Shown here: piece after piece, positions 6,974-18,988 of the stretch
How the letters are laid out: the number at the start of each line of letters is the position of its first letter
Position numbering within the stretch: position 1 is the stretch's first letter
Source: Fusobacterium naviforme
GTDB taxonomy: Bacteria > Bacillota > Clostridia > Lachnospirales > Lachnospiraceae
Assembly (NCBI GenBank): GCA_003014445.1
Contig: PYGH01000001.1
Coordinates: 124,001 to 188,000 of the forward strand
DNA length: 64,000 nt
Direction of reading: 5' to 3'
Notes under the pieces: generated by a model
Databases searched by the model: none
Seen by the model: the letters and a program-made list of their open reading frames with translations, nothing else
What the model was told of the DNA's origin: nothing
Made by a program: the position numbers and the translations under genes

Positions 6974-6998
6974 GCGCGGCGGAAAGGAGCGGCGTTTT

Positions 6999-9490
<2,492 letters not shown>

Positions 9491-9532
9491 GCCGGATGAA
9501 GCGGACAGAGGGATTTCTTGAAAGGGAACGAT

Positions 9533-10123
9533 ATGACAGGGCTTGAAAAGATCATTGAGGACATTCGCACGGAGTCCAGAGAGGCGGCGGAGGCGGTCTT
9601 AAGGCAGGCGAGGTCTCAGGCAGCGGCAGTTGCTGAGGAAGCGGAGGCCGAGGCCAGGACACAGTGCGAGAGGATAGAGAGGGAGAGTGCGGCGCGCATC
9701 GCGGAGGCGGGGGAGAGAACCCGCTCTACTGCGGAGCTTCAGAGAAGACGGGCGCTTCTCTCTGCGAAGCAGGAGCTGATTTCGGAGGTGATGCTTGCGG
9801 CGAAACAGGCCGTGCGGGAGCTTCCGGCAGAGAAATATTTCGCACTCATTCTTAAGATGAGCGCGGCCGCCGCGCATGGCGGCGAGCGTGGAGAGATCCG
9901 TTTTTCAGAGTCGGACAGAAAGTGTCTTCCGGCGGATTTTGCAGAGCGGCTCAAGAAGCTGCTGCCGGCGGGGGCGGAGCTCTCTGTATCGGAGCGCCCT
10001 GCGGAGATTGAGAGCGGCTTTTTGCTGGATTATGACGGGGTGGAGGAGAATGGCTCCTTTGATGCCGTGTTTGCAGAGAAGAGGGAGCAGCTTCAGGACA
10101 GGATACACAGGATACTGTTCTGA
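9533..10123 (+). CDS. ntpE: V-type ATPase subunit E (peripheral stalk)
   Basis: The ATG at 9533 follows AAAGGGA; an upstream TTG would add only five residues. The product has 196 residues. The N-terminal half is a long charged helix (KIIEDIRTESREAAEAVLRQ) and the C-terminal half is a compact domain ending GSFDAVFAEKREQLQDRIHRILF, typical of subunit E. It pairs with the G/H-like subunit to hold the catalytic head against subunit I. Confidence 0.9.
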   Translation: MTGLEKIIEDIRTESREAAEAVLRQARSQAAAVAEEAEAEARTQCERIERESAARIAEAGERTRSTAELQRRRALLSAKQELISEVMLAAKQAVRELPAEKYFALILKMSAAAAHGGERGEIRFSESDRKCLPADFAERLKKLLPAGAELSVSERPAEIESGFLLDYDGVEENGSFDAVFAEKREQLQDRIHRILF

Positions 10124-10147
10124 GGAGCGTGAGACAGGAGACAGAAT

Positions 10148-11116
10148 ATGCCAGAAAATGATTTTGTATATGCGGTTGCGCGCATACGTGCGAAGGAGCT
10201 CTCGCTCCTCTCCGCTGCGTTTCTTGAGCAGCTGCTCGCGCTGCCGGATGAAGCTGCCGGTCTGAAGCTCCTGAATGAACATGGCTGGGGATCCGCGGGA
10301 CAGGACGCAGGGACCGTGCTCTCTGAGGAGCGGAGAAAGACCTGGGCGCTGATCTCTGAGCTGACCGGCGGGCAGATGGAGATATTTGATGTATTTCGCT
10401 GTGAAAGTGATTATCACAACCTGAAGGCCGCAGTCAAGGACAGCTGCTCGGAGACGCATATTCCGGGGATCTATGTGGAGGACGGTGTGATCCCGGCGCA
10501 GCTCATACGGGAGGCGGCAGAGACACATGATTTCTCCGCGCTGCCGAAGCAGATGGCGGCAGCGGGGGCGGAGGCGATGGAGCTTCTTCTCAAGACAGGA
10601 GACGGACAGCTCTGTGACTGTGTGCTGGACCGGGCGGCGCTGATTGACATGAGGGATGCCGGAAAGCGCAGCGGTGAGGAGCTATTGGCGCATTACGGTG
10701 AGCTGCGCTGTGCAGCCGCGAATATTAAGACGGCTGTTCGCGCCTGCCGCACAGGGAAGGACAGAGAGTTTCTTCAGCGTGCCCTCGCGCCCTGCGAGAC
10801 ACTGAACCTGTCTCAGCTGACAGAGGCGGCGATGAGCGGCATGGAGGCGATCTGCTCCTATCTGGAGCACACAGACTATGCGGATGCGGTAGGGGAGCTG
10901 AAGAAGAGCCCCTCCGCCTTTGAGCGCTGGTGCGACAATTCCGTGATCCGGAGCATACGTCCGCAGCTGTACAATTCTTTTGGGCCAGGACCGCTTGCGG
11001 CATTTATTCTGGCGCGGGAGAATGAGATACGGACCGTCCGCATCATCCTCTCCGGGAAACGAAACCGGATGGAAGAGGGCGTGATACGGGAGAGAGTGAG
11101 GGAGATGTATGTATAA
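10148..11116 (+). CDS. ntpC: V-type ATPase subunit C (rotor adaptor)
   Basis: This 322-residue, mostly helical protein lies in the standard place between E and F. It begins MPENDFVYAVARIRAKELSL and carries SDYHNLKAAVKD and the C-terminal GPGPLAAFILARENEIRTVRIIL, a conserved feature of the family. Subunit C is the funnel that seats the central shaft on the K ring. Its end overlaps the start of the F gene by 8 bases. Confidence 0.93.
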   Translation: MPENDFVYAVARIRAKELSLLSAAFLEQLLALPDEAAGLKLLNEHGWGSAGQDAGTVLSEERRKTWALISELTGGQMEIFDVFRCESDYHNLKAAVKDSCSETHIPGIYVEDGVIPAQLIREAAETHDFSALPKQMAAAGAEAMELLLKTGDGQLCDCVLDRAALIDMRDAGKRSGEELLAHYGELRCAAANIKTAVRACRTGKDREFLQRALAPCETLNLSQLTEAAMSGMEAICSYLEHTDYADAVGELKKSPSAFERWCDNSVIRSIRPQLYNSFGPGPLAAFILARENEIRTVRIILSGKRNRMEEGVIRERVREMYV

Positions 11117-11435
11117 GGTCGCGGTGATGGGAGACTGGGATTCAATCTACGGCTTCGGCGCGCTGGGACTCACGACAGTCAATGAGGACGGCGCCTCTCC
11201 GGAGGACGCTGCAAAGAAGCTGCTTCTTTTGAAGGAGCAGGGTTTTGCAGTCGTATACATCACGGAAGCGCTCGCGGCAAGGATCCCGGAGACGATCGAT
11301 GCGCTGCGGACAGAGCCCATGCCGGCGGTGATACTCATTCCGGGAATTTCAGGCAACACCGGGGAGGGAATACGCGCGGTGAAGCGCTCCGTGGAGCAGG
11401 CAGTCGGTTCCGATATCATCTTCGGGAACAACTGA
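11109..11435 (+). CDS. ntpG: V-type ATPase subunit F (central shaft)
   Basis: The protein has 108 residues with a Rossmann-like start (YKVAVMGDWDSIYGFGALG) and the conserved C-terminal IPGISGNTGEGI region. Subunit F binds subunit D in the rotating shaft and can stimulate ATPase activity. The gene is called ntpG in enterococci and atpF in archaeal naming. It overlaps the C subunit gene by 8 bases. Confidence 0.93.
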   Translation: MYKVAVMGDWDSIYGFGALGLTTVNEDGASPEDAAKKLLLLKEQGFAVVYITEALAARIPETIDALRTEPMPAVILIPGISGNTGEGIRAVKRSVEQAVGSDIIFGNN

Positions 11436-11499
11436 GACGAGTCAGTGACTGCCGGAGGCAAAAGCACCCTGCAGCCATCAAAATTGGAGGAATAGCAGC

Positions 11500-13266
11500 A
11501 TGAGCAGAGGAACGATCAAGAAAGTCGCCGGGCCGCTTGTGGTCGCGGAGGGGATGCGTGACGCAAACATGTTTGACGTGTGCCGCGTCAGCGACCAGAG
11601 GCTGATCGGCGAAATCATCGAGATGCACGGTGAACTGGCTTCGATTCAGGTCTACGAGGAGACCTCCGGTCTCGCGCCGGGCGCACCGGTGGAGAGCACG
11701 GGAGTACCCATGAGCGTGGAACTCGGACCGGGACTGATCGGCAGCATTTATGACGGGATTCAGAGACCGCTGGACGATATCCTGAAGGTCACAGGCGGCA
11801 ATCTTTTAAAGCGCGGGGTCGAGGTTCCTTCGCTGAAGCGGGACAGAGTATGGGAGTTCGTGGCAACGGCGAAGCCGGGGGACCGTCTGGTCGCGGGCGA
11901 TGTGATCGGAACCGTGCAGGAGACGGCGACCGTGCTGCAGAAGATCATGATCCCGCCGGTTTATGCAGGTACGCTCATCTTAAAGAGCATCAGCTCCGGC
12001 TCCTATACCGTTGAGCAGGAGATTGCGGTGATTGAGGACGAGAAGGGCGCGGAGCACAGCCTCACGCTCATGCAGAGGTGGCCGGTGCGTCGCGAACGTC
12101 CCTACAGGGAGAAGAAATCTCTCTCTACGCCGCTTATCACCGGTCAGCGAGTGATCGACACCATGTTCCCGATCGCAAAGGGCGGTGTCGCGGCGGTTCC
12201 GGGGCCGTTCGGCTCAGGCAAGACGGTCGTGCAGCATCAGCTCGCAAAGTGGGCGGATGCGGATATCGTCGTGTATATCGGCTGCGGTGAGCGCGGCAAT
12301 GAAATGACGGATGTTCTGAATGAGTTCCCGGAGCTGAAGGACCCGCGGACGGGCGAGTCTCTGATGCAGAGAACCGTTCTGATTGCAAATACCTCTGATA
12401 TGCCGGTTGCGGCGCGTGAGGCGAGTATCTACACGGGTATCACCATTGCGGAGTATTTCCGGGATATGGGCTACTCCGTGGCGCTGATGGCCGATTCCAC
12501 CTCCCGCTGGGCGGAGGCGCTCCGCGAGATGTCCGGCCGTCTGGAGGAGATGCCGGGCGAGGAGGGCTATCCCGCCTATCTGGGATCCCGCCTCGCGCAG
12601 TTCTACGAGAGAGCAGGCAGAGTGACGACGCTCGGAAGCGAGGGGAGAGAGGGCGCGCTGTCCGTGATCGGTGCGGTATCCCCGGCGGGCGGCGACATCT
12701 CGGAGCCTGTCACGCAGGCGACGCTTCGCGTGGTGAAGGTCTTCTGGAGTTTGGATGCCGCACTCGCCTACAAGCGACATTTCCCGGCAATCAACTGGCT
12801 CAGCTCCTACTCCCTCTACCTTGAGAATCTGGGAAAATGGTTCAATGAGCATGTTGAGGGCAGCGACTGGATGAAGCTTCGCGCCCGGCTGATGCTCCTG
12901 CTCACCGAGGAGGATGCGCTGAATGAGATGGTGCAGCTCGTCGGAATGGATGCGCTCTCCGCACCGGATCGCTTAAAGATGGAGGCGGCGCGCTCCATTC
13001 GCGAGGACTATCTGCATCAGAACGCCTTCCACGACGTGGATACCTACTCCTCCTTAAAGAAGCAGCATCTCCTGATGCAGCTCATTCTCGCCTACTACGA
13101 CGAGGGGAGAGAGGCGCTGGAGCGGGGCGCGGATGTGAACAGGCTCGCCGCGCTGCCGGTCCGGGAGCAGATCGGCCGCTACAAGTACACGACGGAGGAC
13201 AGGCTGGATCAGGAATATGAGGCAGTCCTTGCACAGCTCAGGCAGGAAATGAGCGAGGCTGTTTAA
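11500..13266 (+). CDS. ntpA: V-type ATPase catalytic subunit A
   Basis: This is the catalytic nucleotide-binding subunit, 588 residues, the normal size. The Walker A motif GPFGSGKT has its lysine at about residue 241. The non-homologous region specific to A subunits lies before it. [39 protein letters not shown]-type blocks and [26 protein letters not shown]-type blocks confirm the family. It starts behind TTGGAGGAAT, 64 bases after subunit F. Confidence 0.98.
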   Translation: MSRGTIKKVAGPLVVAEGMRDANMFDVCRVSDQRLIGEIIEMHGELASIQVYEETSGLAPGAPVESTGVPMSVELGPGLIGSIYDGIQRPLDDILKVTGGNLLKRGVEVPSLKRDRVWEFVATAKPGDRLVAGDVIGTVQETATVLQKIMIPPVYAGTLILKSISSGSYTVEQEIAVIEDEKGAEHSLTLMQRWPVRRERPYREKKSLSTPLITGQRVIDTMFPIAKGGVAAVPGPFGSGKTVVQHQLAKWADADIVVYIGCGERGNEMTDVLNEFPELKDPRTGESLMQRTVLIANTSDMPVAAREASIYTGITIAEYFRDMGYSVALMADSTSRWAEALREMSGRLEEMPGEEGYPAYLGSRLAQFYERAGRVTTLGSEGREGALSVIGAVSPAGGDISEPVTQATLRVVKVFWSLDAALAYKRHFPAINWLSSYSLYLENLGKWFNEHVEGSDWMKLRARLMLLLTEEDALNEMVQLVGMDALSAPDRLKMEAARSIREDYLHQNAFHDVDTYSSLKKQHLLMQLILAYYDEGREALERGADVNRLAALPVREQIGRYKYTTEDRLDQEYEAVLAQLRQEMSEAV

Positions 13267-13282
13267 AGGAGGACGGAGCGAA

Positions 13283-14656
13283 ATGCCGAAGGAATACAGA
13301 ACAATAGAAGAGGTTGCGGGACCGCTGATGCTGGTGCGGGGCGTCAGCGGGGTCGCTTACGATGAACTGGGAGAGATAGAGCTTGCAGACGGTGAGAAGC
13401 GCCGCTGCAAGGTGCTGGAGATCGATGGCGGAAACGCGCTGGTGCAGCTCTTTGAGAGCTCCACCGGTCTGAACCTGGAGTCCAGTAAGGTGCGCTTCCT
13501 CGGGCGAAGCATGGAGCTCGGTGTCTCCGAGGATATGCTGAGCCGTGTCTTTGACGGCATGGGACGTCCGATCGACGGCGGTCCGGAGATCCTTCCGGAT
13601 GAGCGCAGGGATATCAACGGACTTGCCATGAATCCGGCGGCGCGTGAGTACCCGGCGGAGTTTATTCAGACCGGAGTCTCCGCGATTGACGGCCTGAACA
13701 CACTGGTGCGCGGACAGAAGCTTCCCATCTTCTCTGGCTCGGGACTGCCGCATGCGCAGCTCGCCGCGCAGATCGCGCGTCAGGCGAAGGTGATCGGGAC
13801 AGATGAGCCCTTTGCAGTCGTGTTTGCGGCCATGGGCATCACCTTTGATGAGTCCAATTACTTCATTCAGAGCTTCAAGGAGACCGGCGCGATTGACCGC
13901 GCGGTGCTCTTCATCAATCTGGCAAACGATCCGGCAGTCGAGCGCATCTCGACGCCGCGCATGGCGCTGACCGCAGCGGAATACCTTGCTTTTGAGAAGG
14001 GCATGCACGTGCTGGTTATCATGACGGATATCACAAACTACGCGGATGCACTCCGCGAGATCTCTGCGGCGCGAAAAGAGGTTCCGGGTCGCCGCGGCTA
14101 TCCGGGCTATATGTACACGGATCTCGCCTCCCTCTATGAGAGAGCGGGACGTCAGAAGGGAAAGCCGGGCTCCATCACCCTGATTCCCATACTCTCCATG
14201 CCGGAGGACGATAAGACTCACCCTATTCCGGATCTCACGGGCTATATCACGGAGGGGCAGATCATCCTGAGCCGTGAGCTCTACAGAAAGGGACTGGAGC
14301 CGCCGATCGATGTGCTGCCGAGTCTCTCCAGACTGAAGGACAAGGGAATCGGAAAAGGGAAGACGAGAGAGGACCACGCAGACACCATGAACCAGCTCTT
14401 TGCGGCCTATTCCCGCGGAAAGGACGCAAAGGAGCTCGCGGTGATACTGGGCGATGCAGCCCTCACGGACATAGAGAAGCTGTATGCAAAATTTGCGGAT
14501 GCCTTTGAGAATGAGTATGTGAATCAGGGCTACCGGACAAACCGCAGCATAGAGGAGACGCTCTCTATCGGCTGGAAGCTGCTCGGCATACTCCCGAGAA
14601 CGGAGCTGAAGCGCATCAAGGATCAGTATCTCGATGAGTACTACGTGCAGCAGTGA
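13283..14656 (+). CDS. ntpB: V-type ATPase non-catalytic subunit B
   Basis: The protein has 457 residues. It follows subunit A by 16 bases with AAAGGAGG. It has the A/B fold ([54 protein letters not shown] split over conserved blocks) but no P-loop, as expected for B. It alternates with A in the head and contributes the arginine finger. Confidence 0.98.
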   Translation: MPKEYRTIEEVAGPLMLVRGVSGVAYDELGEIELADGEKRRCKVLEIDGGNALVQLFESSTGLNLESSKVRFLGRSMELGVSEDMLSRVFDGMGRPIDGGPEILPDERRDINGLAMNPAAREYPAEFIQTGVSAIDGLNTLVRGQKLPIFSGSGLPHAQLAAQIARQAKVIGTDEPFAVVFAAMGITFDESNYFIQSFKETGAIDRAVLFINLANDPAVERISTPRMALTAAEYLAFEKGMHVLVIMTDITNYADALREISAARKEVPGRRGYPGYMYTDLASLYERAGRQKGKPGSITLIPILSMPEDDKTHPIPDLTGYITEGQIILSRELYRKGLEPPIDVLPSLSRLKDKGIGKGKTREDHADTMNQLFAAYSRGKDAKELAVILGDAALTDIEKLYAKFADAFENEYVNQGYRTNRSIEETLSIGWKLLGILPRTELKRIKDQYLDEYYVQQ

Positions 14657-14736
14657 GCACCGCATTGCAAAAAGGGCGCAGGGCGGAATGCTCTGCTTAG
14701 ACCGCGCAGTGCGGCGACAGGAAGGAAGGTTTAGGA

Positions 14737-15414
14737 ATGGCGGGTAAGACAGTGAACCCCACCCGGATGGAGCTCACCCGGACAAAGCGGAAGCTTATGA
14801 CCGCACGCCGGGGACACAAGCTCCTGAAGGATAAGCGGGACGAGCTGATGCGGCAGTTTCTGGAGCTGGTGCGAAAAAACAAGGCGCTTCGCGAGAAGGT
14901 GGAGCAGGGCATACGGGAGACGAATGCGAGCTTTGCGCTCGCCGGCGCCTCGATGTCGGATGAAGCCGTGCGCGTCGCCTTCATGAAGCCGCGTCAGGAG
15001 CTCACGCTGGAGGTGAATTACAGGAATATCATGAGCGTCGATGTGCCGCAGTACAGCGCTGTCACCCGTACCGGTGACAGCAACGATATCTATTCCTACG
15101 GCTTTGCCTTCACCTCTGCGGATCTGGATGCTGCGGTGAGCGGGCTCTCTAAGCTTCTGCCGGATATGCTCGCCCTCGCGGAGAGCGAGAAGAGCTGTCA
15201 GCTCATGGCCTCGGAGATAGAGAAGACGAGGCGCCGCGTCAATGCGCTGGAGCATGTGCTCATTCCGCAGATGGAGAGAACCATCAAGTTCATCACCATG
15301 AAGCTTGATGAGAATGAGCGCAGCTCACAGATACGTCTCATGAAGGTGAAGGATATGATGCTGGAGGAGGCACACCACTACAGGGAGAAGGCAGAGAGCT
15401 GCGTCGCGATATAG
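14737..15414 (+). CDS. ntpD: V-type ATPase subunit D (central shaft)
   Basis: The product has 225 residues and begins NPTRMELTRTKRKLMTARRGHKLLKDKRDEL-like, the family signature. Two long helices form the axle that turns inside the A3B3 head. It is the last ATPase gene. The 80-base gap after B contains no clear terminator. Confidence 0.96.
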   Translation: MAGKTVNPTRMELTRTKRKLMTARRGHKLLKDKRDELMRQFLELVRKNKALREKVEQGIRETNASFALAGASMSDEAVRVAFMKPRQELTLEVNYRNIMSVDVPQYSAVTRTGDSNDIYSYGFAFTSADLDAAVSGLSKLLPDMLALAESEKSCQLMASEIEKTRRRVNALEHVLIPQMERTIKFITMKLDENERSSQIRLMKVKDMMLEEAHHYREKAESCVAI

Positions 15415-15471
15415 TGAAGCACGGAACAGCCGGAGATACCGTCGGGACCTGATAAAGAAGGATATGGGATC

Positions 15472-15506
15472 GAGCCGCAGCGCTGAGAAGGCGCTGCGGC
15501 TCTTCT
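15472..15506 (+). terminator. terminator-like hairpin after the V-ATPase operon
   Basis: GAGCCGCAGCGC (15472-15483) pairs with GCGCTGCGGCTC (15491-15502) around a 7-base loop. The following TTCT is a weak T tract, so termination may be partial and greA may receive some readthrough. Confidence 0.55.
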
Positions 15507-15523
15507 GAGAGATTGGAGCAGAG

Positions 15524-16018
15524 ATGGGAGAGAAGCTTACAAGAGCGGATATTCAGAAAATCCGGGAGGAGATCGAGCACAGAAAGCTCACACTCCGCCC
15601 GGAGCTCATCGCAGCGGTGAAGGAGGCCAGAGCGCAGGGAGATCTGAGCGAGAACTTCGAGTATTACGCTGCCAAGCGGGAGAAGAACAGAAATGAGAGC
15701 CGCATCGGCTATCTGGAGCGGATGCTGAAGAGTGCCACCGTGATCGAGGATCATTCCCGGGCGGATGAGGTCGGCCTGAACAAGGTGGTGGAGGTGCTCT
15801 TTGTGGAGGAGGGCGAGACGGAGAGCTACAAGATCGTGACGCCGATCCGCGGCGATACCATGGAGAATCGCATCTCCATTGAGTCGCCGCTCGGGAAGAG
15901 CCTGCTGCGTCACCGCGTCGGAGATACAGTGCAGGTAAAGACGGAGCTGGGCGGCTATCAGCTTAAGATACTTTCGATACGTGAGGACCACACGGACGAC
16001 GAGATTCGCAGCTTTTAA
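15524..16018 (+). CDS. greA: transcription elongation factor GreA family
   Basis: Gre factors enter the RNA polymerase secondary channel and promote cleavage of backtracked RNA. The 164-residue product has the N-terminal coiled coil with the tip motif GDLSENFEYYAAK at about residues 40-52, where two acidic residues act in catalysis. The C-terminal FKBP-like domain carries ISIESPLGKSLLRHRVGD. It starts behind TTGGAGCAG. An assignment as GreA rather than GreB or a secondary Gre is likely but not certain. Confidence 0.88.
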   Translation: MGEKLTRADIQKIREEIEHRKLTLRPELIAAVKEARAQGDLSENFEYYAAKREKNRNESRIGYLERMLKSATVIEDHSRADEVGLNKVVEVLFVEEGETESYKIVTPIRGDTMENRISIESPLGKSLLRHRVGDTVQVKTELGGYQLKILSIREDHTDDEIRSF

Positions 16019-16162
16019 GAAGGCGCTGATTCAATCGGCACTTCTTCTGGCGCATTTTTCGCGCACTTATGCTACACTGTAGGCAGTACAAGCGGAGGGC
16101 CGGGGGCATTCCGGCCGGAGGAGAGACAGGCGGACAAGCCGTCTTCAGAGGGAGAACAGGGC

Positions 16163-17080
16163 ATGAAAACAACACTGGTAGTCATGGCAGCCGGAATCGG
16201 TTCCCGCTTCGGCGGGGGCATCAAGCAGCTGGAGCCCATGGGCCCGAACGGCGAGATCATTATGGATTATGCGATCTACGACGCGCGGCGGGCAGGCTTT
16301 GAGAAGGTCGTCTTCATTATCCGCAGAGATCTCGAGAAGGATTTTAAGGAGATTATTGGAAACCGCATTGCGCAGGTGATGGAGGTGGACTACGCGTTTC
16401 AGGAGCTCTCTGACCTCCCGGAGGGCTTCACGGTGCCGGAGGGGCGTAAAAAGCCGTGGGGAACTGGGCAGGCGGTGCTCTCGATCCGCGGAAAGGTGAA
16501 TGAGCCCTTTCTCGTAATCAACGCGGACGATTACTACGGTCCGGAGGGCTTCCGCGCGATTCATGAGTATATGGTGCGTGAAATGCGGCCGGATGCCGAC
16601 ATTTATGACATGTGCATGGCAGGCTTTGTTCTGAAGAACACGCTCTCGGAGAACGGCGCAGTGACGCGCGGTGTATGCGAGGTCTCCGAAGCACAGGAGC
16701 TCACGGATGTGACAGAGACCTACGATATACAGCTGGAGGACGGCGTTCTGAGAGCGCAGGACGAGGCGGGAGCGCCGAGAAGCGTCAAGCCGGAGCAGTT
16801 TGTCTCCATGAATATGTGGGGACTTCCGCCGCGCTTCCTGTCCGAGCTGGAACGGGGCTTTCCGGAGTTCCTTGCCGCGCATTCCGGGAATCTGAAGAGC
16901 GAATATCTCCTGCCTTCCATCATCGATCACTGCATCAAGAGCGGCAAGGGAAGGGTGCGCGTGCTTCCGACGAATGACCGCTGGTTCGGTGTCACCTACA
17001 AGGAGGACAAGCCCACTGTGGTGGCCTCGATCCGGAAGCTCATCGCAGACGGTGTATACCCGGAGAAGCTGTATGGCTGA
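16163..17080 (+). CDS. sugar-phosphate nucleotidyltransferase family protein
   Basis: The N-terminus MAAGIGSRFGGGIKQLEPMGPNGE is the nucleotide-binding signature of NTP_transferase enzymes. VINADDYYG near residue 118 supplies the metal-binding acidic residues. Length is 305 residues with a C-terminal domain of unknown substrate (GRVRVLPTNDRWFGVTYKED). It probably activates a sugar-1-phosphate or phosphorylated alcohol; the substrate cannot be read from the sequence. It overlaps the shikimate kinase start by 8 bases. Confidence 0.85.
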   Translation: MKTTLVVMAAGIGSRFGGGIKQLEPMGPNGEIIMDYAIYDARRAGFEKVVFIIRRDLEKDFKEIIGNRIAQVMEVDYAFQELSDLPEGFTVPEGRKKPWGTGQAVLSIRGKVNEPFLVINADDYYGPEGFRAIHEYMVREMRPDADIYDMCMAGFVLKNTLSENGAVTRGVCEVSEAQELTDVTETYDIQLEDGVLRAQDEAGAPRSVKPEQFVSMNMWGLPPRFLSELERGFPEFLAAHSGNLKSEYLLPSIIDHCIKSGKGRVRVLPTNDRWFGVTYKEDKPTVVASIRKLIADGVYPEKLYG

Positions 17081-17834
17081 TGCGGCGGTCCGCGGCGGCT
17101 GCATTACCCTCATCGGGATGCCGGCCTGCGGGAAGAGCTCTGTCGGCGTGGTGCTCGCGAAGAAGACGGGGCGGCAGTTTATCGACGGAGATCTCCTGAT
17201 TCAGGGACAGACGGGAAAGCTTCTGAAGGAGCTCATCCAAGAGCTGGGGGACGAGGGCTTTCGCGCGCTGGAGGAGGAGATCAATGCCGGTATACAGGCA
17301 GAGCGCGCTGTGATTGCGCCGGGCGGAAGCATCGTCTACGGGGAGCGGGCCATGCGACGCTTTCATGAGCTGGGACAGGTGGTTTATTTAAAGCTTTCCT
17401 ACCCGGCCATACGGCGGCGGCTCGGGGATCTCACGGCGCGGGGCGTCAGCATAAAGCCCGGTCAGACACTGAGGCAGCTCTATGACGAGCGGGTGCGGCT
17501 CTATGAGAAATATGCGGATATCGTGGTGGATGAGACCGGAATGAATACACGGCAGGTCGTGGAGGCCATCGCGCGTGCGGTGGGCGAGGCGCTGCCGGAG
17601 AAAAAAGCGGAGACATCGACAGGCAGCACCGGGCCAAGAGGCAGAAAGACAGGGAAGCGGAAAGCTGCAGCTGGAAGAGCAGAGTCGGGCGGCAGGACGC
17701 GAAGCGGCAGACAGCAGCCGCAAAGCAGTACAGGAAAGGGAAAGAGACATGGAAAAAGAGTTGTGGAAGCCGGGCAATCTTCTCTATCCGGTTCCGGCAG
17801 TGATGGTGAGCTGCGCAGACAGAGAAGGAAATAA
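17073..17834 (+). CDS. aroK: shikimate kinase with basic C-terminal tail
   Basis: The start at 17073 lies inside the end of the preceding gene and gives ITLIGMPACGKSSVGVVLAKK, a Walker A motif. DGD then binds shikimate and magnesium, and APGGSIVYGER matches the family's GGG substrate loop. The enzyme phosphorylates shikimate in aromatic amino-acid synthesis. The catalytic domain ends near residue 175. About 78 further residues are Arg/Lys/Gly/Ser-rich and read 86 bases into the flavin reductase gene in another frame. This tail may be unstructured or may reflect loss of an earlier stop codon. Total 253 residues against about 170 for the family. Confidence 0.85.
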   Translation: MADAAVRGGCITLIGMPACGKSSVGVVLAKKTGRQFIDGDLLIQGQTGKLLKELIQELGDEGFRALEEEINAGIQAERAVIAPGGSIVYGERAMRRFHELGQVVYLKLSYPAIRRRLGDLTARGVSIKPGQTLRQLYDERVRLYEKYADIVVDETGMNTRQVVEAIARAVGEALPEKKAETSTGSTGPRGRKTGKRKAAAGRAESGGRTRSGRQQPQSSTGKGKRHGKRVVEAGQSSLSGSGSDGELRRQRRK

Positions 17835-18324
17835 GAATATCATTACCGTGGCGTGGGCGGGTACTGTGTGCTCGGATCCGGTTATGGTCTCGATCTCCGT
17901 GCGCCCGGAGCGTCACTCCTATCGGATGATTCAGGAGAGTGGAGAGTTTGTGATCAATCTCACGACGGAGTCCCTCGTGCGACAGACAGATGAGGCAGGT
18001 GTGAAATCCGGGAGAGATGTGGACAAGTGGGAGCTCCTGAAGCTCACGCCGGAGCCCGGGCACAGGGTGAAGGCGCCGCTCATCGCAGAGAGCCCGGTGA
18101 ATCTGGAATGCCGCGTGAAGGAGATACTCCCGCTCGGCTCGCATCACCTCTTTCTCGCGGAAGTGCTCGCGGTTGATGTCGACAGGAGCCTTTTGAATGA
18201 GAAGGGGAAGCTGGAGCTCTCCCGGGCAAAGCTTGTGAGCTACTCTCACGGAGAGTACTACAGCCTCGGGCGGCTGCTCGGGAGCTTCGGCTATTCCGTG
18301 CGAAAGAAGCCGCAGAGCAAATAA
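17749..18324 (+). CDS. flavin reductase family protein
   Basis: The ATG at 17749 follows AAAGGGAAAGAG and overlaps the shikimate kinase tail. The 191-residue product starts MEKELWKPGNLLYPVPAVMVSC and has the split-barrel FMN-binding pattern (TVAWAGTVCSDPVMVSISVRPERHSY, then GEFVINL). Such proteins bind FMN and reduce flavins or other electron acceptors; the physiological partner is unknown. Confidence 0.88.
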   Translation: MEKELWKPGNLLYPVPAVMVSCADREGNKNIITVAWAGTVCSDPVMVSISVRPERHSYRMIQESGEFVINLTTESLVRQTDEAGVKSGRDVDKWELLKLTPEPGHRVKAPLIAESPVNLECRVKEILPLGSHHLFLAEVLAVDVDRSLLNEKGKLELSRAKLVSYSHGEYYSLGRLLGSFGYSVRKKPQSK

Positions 18325-18338
18325 GTGCCGAGAAGTAT

Positions 18339-18367
18339 TTGCGCTTCGTCCCAGGGAGTGCTATAAT
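18339..18367 (+). promoter_or_regulatory. promoter of queT
   Basis: TTGCGC (18339-18344) and perfect TATAAT (18362-18367) with 17-base spacing. The predicted start, near 18374, is just 5' of the riboswitch. Confidence 0.75.
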
Positions 18368-18381
18368 ACAGCGGTTCAAAA

Positions 18382-18424
18382 AGTGAGTTCGTGACCATCC
18401 TCACTTAAAACAAAACTACGGAGG
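18382..18424 (+). promoter_or_regulatory. probable preQ1-I riboswitch
   Basis: P1 is AGTGAG (18382-18387) paired with CTCACT (18400-18405). An A-rich tail (TAAAACAAAACT) follows, as in the class-I preQ1 aptamer. Loop bases CGTG (18390-18393) can pair with TACG (18417-18420) to make the P2 pseudoknot. That pairing includes the first base of the GGAGG ribosome-binding site (18420-18424), so ligand binding would block translation. The downstream gene is a queuosine-precursor transporter, the classic target. A loop CTAG sequence seen in type examples is not present, so this would be a variant. Confidence 0.75.
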
Positions 18425-18433
18425 TAATAGAAT

Positions 18434-18934
18434 ATGAGTTACAGAAGCAAGGACGGCGCGGGCACGCTTGCCTACGGCGCGATGCTCGCCGCAATCTACG
18501 CGGTGATCACCTATCTCACCGCACCCATCAGCTTTGGGCCGATTCAGTTCCGGATATCCGAGGCGCTCTGCATCCTTCCGGTCTTCACGCCGGCAGCAAT
18601 TCCGGGGCTCTTTGCGGGCTGCTTTCTCGCAAACTTCATGTCGGGCGCTGCCCCCATGGATGTCGTGTTCGGAAGCCTTGCGACGCTGATCGGTGCCTAC
18701 GGAAGCTGGAAACTGCGGAACAGAGGGACACTCGCGGCGCTGCCGCCGATTGCCGCCAATGCGCTGATTATCCCCTTTGTGCTGCGCTTTGCCTATGGCG
18801 CGGAGGATATGATTCCCTTCATGATGCTGACGGTCGGTATCGGAGAGGTGATTTCAGTGGGAATACTCGGAAATATGCTGCGCACGCTGTTGCTGCGCTA
18901 CGGCAGGCAGCTGGTGGTACCGAGAGGTATGTAA
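18434..18934 (+). CDS. queT: queuosine precursor transporter QueT
   Basis: This 166-residue membrane protein has about five helices and the family's pattern (AYGAMLAAIYAVITYLTAPISFGPIQFRISE in pieces, then CFLANFMSGAAPMDVVFGSLATLIGA). QueT is an ECF-type substrate-binding subunit for preQ1 or related deazapurines. The preQ1-like leader directly upstream supports the assignment. No queuosine synthesis genes are in the window. Confidence 0.92.
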   Translation: MSYRSKDGAGTLAYGAMLAAIYAVITYLTAPISFGPIQFRISEALCILPVFTPAAIPGLFAGCFLANFMSGAAPMDVVFGSLATLIGAYGSWKLRNRGTLAALPPIAANALIIPFVLRFAYGAEDMIPFMMLTVGIGEVISVGILGNMLRTLLLRYGRQLVVPRGM

Positions 18935-18945
18935 GACTGGAAATT

Positions 18946-18970
18946 GCCCGGCGGAGCCGGGCTCATTTTC
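18946..18970 (+). terminator. terminator-like hairpin
   Basis: GCCCGGC pairs with GCCGGGC around GGA, followed by TCATTTT. It separates queT from murC. Confidence 0.6.
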
Positions 18971-18988
18971 CATCTGCGGAGGAATATT

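Noticed and set aside
13238-14665. 475-residue minus-strand ORF
   Set aside because: It is a mirror frame of V-ATPase subunit B with no family motif.
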